A stretch of 9,082 nt of DNA from Planctomycetota bacterium (GTDB lineage: Bacteria; Planctomycetota; UBA1135; UBA2386), in the NCBI GenBank assembly GCA_020425885.1, contig JAGQRA010000690.1:1-9082 (forward strand), given 5' to 3'. This document shows, one piece after another, positions 6,405-9,082 of the stretch. Each line of letters begins with the position of its first letter. The first letter of the stretch is position 1. A model generated the notes under the pieces. It had not been told where the DNA came from. It made no database searches and was given only the letters and a program-made list of their open reading frames with translations. The position numbers and the translations under genes are program-made.

Positions 6405-6434
6405 AAACCAGGACGACCCGGGCCCGCGATCGCG

Positions 6435-8285
6435 ATGTTGAGCCACCTGCCTCCGCTGCCGGCCCTGGCGTTCATCCTGGGAATAGGCGCCCTGGCCCAG
6501 TGGACCGCCTGGCGCCTGCGCATCCCGGCGATCCTGTTGCTGTTGCTGGTCGGGTTCGCGGCCGGACCGATCACCGGCATCCTCGATATCCACGAGGTCT
6601 TCGGCGAGCTGCTGCATCCGATCGTCTCGCTCGCGGTCGGCTTCGTCCTGTTCGAAGGCGGCCTGACGCTGCGCTTCCACGAACTCAGGGGCACCGGCAC
6701 GATCGTACGCAACCTGGTCTCGATCGGCGCCATCGTCACCTGGCTCGGCACCACCGCCATCGGACATTGGCTGATCGGCATCGACCTCGCGATCGCCCTG
6801 CTGGTCGGAGCGCTGCTGACCCTGACCGGCCCGACCGTCGTCACCCCGCTGGTCCGGCACGTCCGACCGCAGGCGCCGCTCGGCGCCATCCTGCGTTGGG
6901 AGGGCATCCTGATCGATCCCATCGGCGCGATGCTCGCCATCGTCGTCTTCCAGGCCATCGCCGGCGGCGTCGACGCCACGGCCGGCTCCATCGCCCTCGG
7001 CGTGCTGCGCCTGGCGGCAGCCGGTTGCGGCATCGGACTCCTCGCCGGCTGGATCCTGGCCCGCGCTCTCGAACGGTTCCTGGTCCCCGACATGCTGCAC
7101 GTGCCGGTCACCCTGGGCATGGTGACCGCCGCCTTCGTCGGCGCCGACAGCATCGAACACGAGGCCGGCCTGTTCGCGGTCACGGTGATGGGAATGCTGC
7201 TGGCCAACCGCCAGGCCCTCGATGTCGATCACATCGCCGAGTGGAAGGAGAACCTCTCGACCATCCTGCTCTCGGTCCTGTTCGTCTCGATCGCCGCGCA
7301 CCTGCGGCTCGAACCGCTCTACGAACTCGGCTTCGCGGCCGTCCTGTTCGCATTGACGTTGATCATCCTGGTGCGCCCGCTGGCGATCCTGCTGTCGACC
7401 ATCGGCTCGACCCTGCGATGGCGTGATCGGGCGTTCCTGATGGCGATGGCGCCGCGCGGCATCGTCGTCGCGGCGGTCAGCTCGCAGCTGGCGCTGGACC
7501 TGCAGCAGCGCGGCAATCCGCATGCGAACACCGTGCTCGCGTTGGTGTTCCCGACCATCGTCATCACCGTGCTGGTCTACGGCCTCGCCGCCCGCCCGTT
7601 CGGCCGCGCCATCGGTGTCTCCCAGGGGGCACCGCAGGGCGCGCTGATCGTCGGCGCCGACATCGTCGGCCGCGAGATCGGCACCGCGCTGCGCGATCAG
7701 GGCTTCGCCGTGCTGCTGGTCGACACCAACGCCCGCAGCGCCGCCAATGCCCGCACGCTCGGCCTCCCTACCTTCCACGGCAGCGTGCTGTCGTCCCGCT
7801 TCGCCGAGAGCGCCGATCTCACCTGCCTCGGCCACCTGCTCGCCCTGCTGCCGAGCGACGAGGTCAACCGGCTCGCCCAGCAGGAGCTGCTGCCGACCTT
7901 CGACCGCAGCAACCTGTTCCGGGTCGCCCCGATGGGCCGGGGCAAGAGCGGCGAGGCGGTCGAACTCGGACGCGTCCTGTTCAGGGCCGACGCGACAGCC
8001 GACTGGCTGCGCGAGCGACTGCACGCGGGCGCCACCATCAAGGCGACGAAGCTGACCGAGCATTTCGGCCCCGAGGAGTTCGTCGCCCACAACCACGACC
8101 GGGCCGTGCCGTTGTTCGTCCTCGGTTCCGATCAGACCCTGCGGGTCGTCAGCGCCGAGGCGCCACCCGTGCTGCAGACCGGCCAGACCGTGCTGAGCCT
8201 GGCCCTCGGCTGTGACCTCGACAACGACGATCGGCAAGAACCGCCGGCACAGCAGCAAGCGGCGCAAACGCGGCCCGGGGAGTAG
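6435..8285 (+). CDS. CPA-family Na+(K+)/H+ antiporter with C-terminal RCK domain
   Basis: A 616-residue inner-membrane protein. Residues 1-395 contain about 12 hydrophobic spans typical of the NhaP-type monovalent cation/proton antiporters. Conserved elements include FEGGLTL (73-79), LTGPTVV (130-136), the ion-site segment EGILIDPIGA (156-165) with its acidic Asp, and MAPRGIV (338-344). Residues 403-500 form a cytosolic TrkA-N Rossmann domain: GALIVGADIVGREIG (402-416) and an acidic end of strand two, LLVDTN (427-432). Residues 503-592 resemble TrkA-C, and a polar tail follows. Such proteins exchange Na+ or K+ for H+ and are gated by nucleotides bound to the RCK domain; the ion cannot be told from sequence. 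The dinucleotide loop reads GADIVG rather than GxGxxG, so NAD binding may be altered. The ATG at 6435 directly follows a 10-bp palindrome (CGCGATCGCG), with only a weak AGGA-like match further up. It may be co-transcribed with the TPR gene 57 nt upstream. Confidence 0.92.
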   Translation: MLSHLPPLPALAFILGIGALAQWTAWRLRIPAILLLLLVGFAAGPITGILDIHEVFGELLHPIVSLAVGFVLFEGGLTLRFHELRGTGTIVRNLVSIGAIVTWLGTTAIGHWLIGIDLAIALLVGALLTLTGPTVVTPLVRHVRPQAPLGAILRWEGILIDPIGAMLAIVVFQAIAGGVDATAGSIALGVLRLAAAGCGIGLLAGWILARALERFLVPDMLHVPVTLGMVTAAFVGADSIEHEAGLFAVTVMGMLLANRQALDVDHIAEWKENLSTILLSVLFVSIAAHLRLEPLYELGFAAVLFALTLIILVRPLAILLSTIGSTLRWRDRAFLMAMAPRGIVVAAVSSQLALDLQQRGNPHANTVLALVFPTIVITVLVYGLAARPFGRAIGVSQGAPQGALIVGADIVGREIGTALRDQGFAVLLVDTNARSAANARTLGLPTFHGSVLSSRFAESADLTCLGHLLALLPSDEVNRLAQQELLPTFDRSNLFRVAPMGRGKSGEAVELGRVLFRADATADWLRERLHAGATIKATKLTEHFGPEEFVAHNHDRAVPLFVLGSDQTLRVVSAEAPPVLQTGQTVLSLALGCDLDNDDRQEPPAQQQAAQTRPGE

Positions 8286-8298
8286 CCCGAAGCCGGCA

Positions 8299-8327
8299 TG
8301 GAACGGCCAGCCCGCGGCGGCTAAGCT
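8299..8327 (+). promoter_or_regulatory. Promoter candidate for gcvT, near-leaderless geometry
   Basis: TAAGCT (8322-8327) fits TAnnnT. A weak -35, TGGAAC (8299-8304), lies 17 nt upstream. Twelve nt separate the -10 from the ATG at 8340, and there is no Shine-Dalgarno, so the mRNA would have almost no leader. The stretch after the -10 shares CTCGCCCC with the equivalent position before the TPR gene at 5691. The -35 match is poor, so this is tentative. Confidence 0.42.
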
Positions 8328-8339
8328 CCTCGCCCCACA

Positions 8340-9082
<743 letters not shown>

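Overview
This is a GC-rich chromosomal window with seven protein genes, two of them cut by the window ends. No rRNA, tRNA, CRISPR array, transposase or phage gene was seen. The gene set (an MglA-type small GTPase, roadblock/LC7 proteins, a DUF4388 protein with TPRs and a beta-propeller, many TPR proteins) and the near absence of Shine-Dalgarno sequences at first genes suggest Planctomycetota. Myxococcota or another MglA/DUF4388-rich phylum remains possible. This is an inference from content, not a phylogenetic placement.

Left half (1-5370, all on the minus strand, read right to left): a 1068-residue protein has a cytoplasmic DUF4388 and TPR half, one membrane span, and an extracytoplasmic coiled coil, PEGA-like domain and PQQ-like beta-propeller. 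It is followed after 14 nt by a TPR protein with a C-terminal roadblock-like domain. A stand-alone roadblock/LC7 protein comes next, overlapping its predecessor by 4 nt (GTGA) behind a perfect AGGAGG. After a 258-nt gap holding two strong inverted repeats comes an mglA-like GTPase, cut by the window start. The GTPase keeps every key position of Myxococcus MglA (G21, K25, T26, R53, Q82, NKRD). Together the four genes look like a membrane-to-GTPase signalling module: the propeller protein would sense or organise from the membrane, and the roadblock proteins would act as MglB-like partners or regulators of the GTPase.

Middle (5371-5690): a 320-nt divergent intergenic region. It holds a probable promoter for the rightward genes, 9 nt from the ATG and therefore suggestive of a leaderless mRNA. 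It also holds a potential stem structure abutting the start codon of the leftward operon.

Right half (5691-9082, plus strand): a small TPR protein of unknown function, a CPA-family Na+(K+)/H+ antiporter with a C-terminal RCK (TrkA-N/TrkA-C) domain, and the 5' two thirds of gcvT (aminomethyltransferase of the glycine cleavage system), which has its own leaderless-type promoter candidate. These three look like ordinary chromosomal genes. The four-gene GTPase module on the left is the part most likely to be a little-described system.
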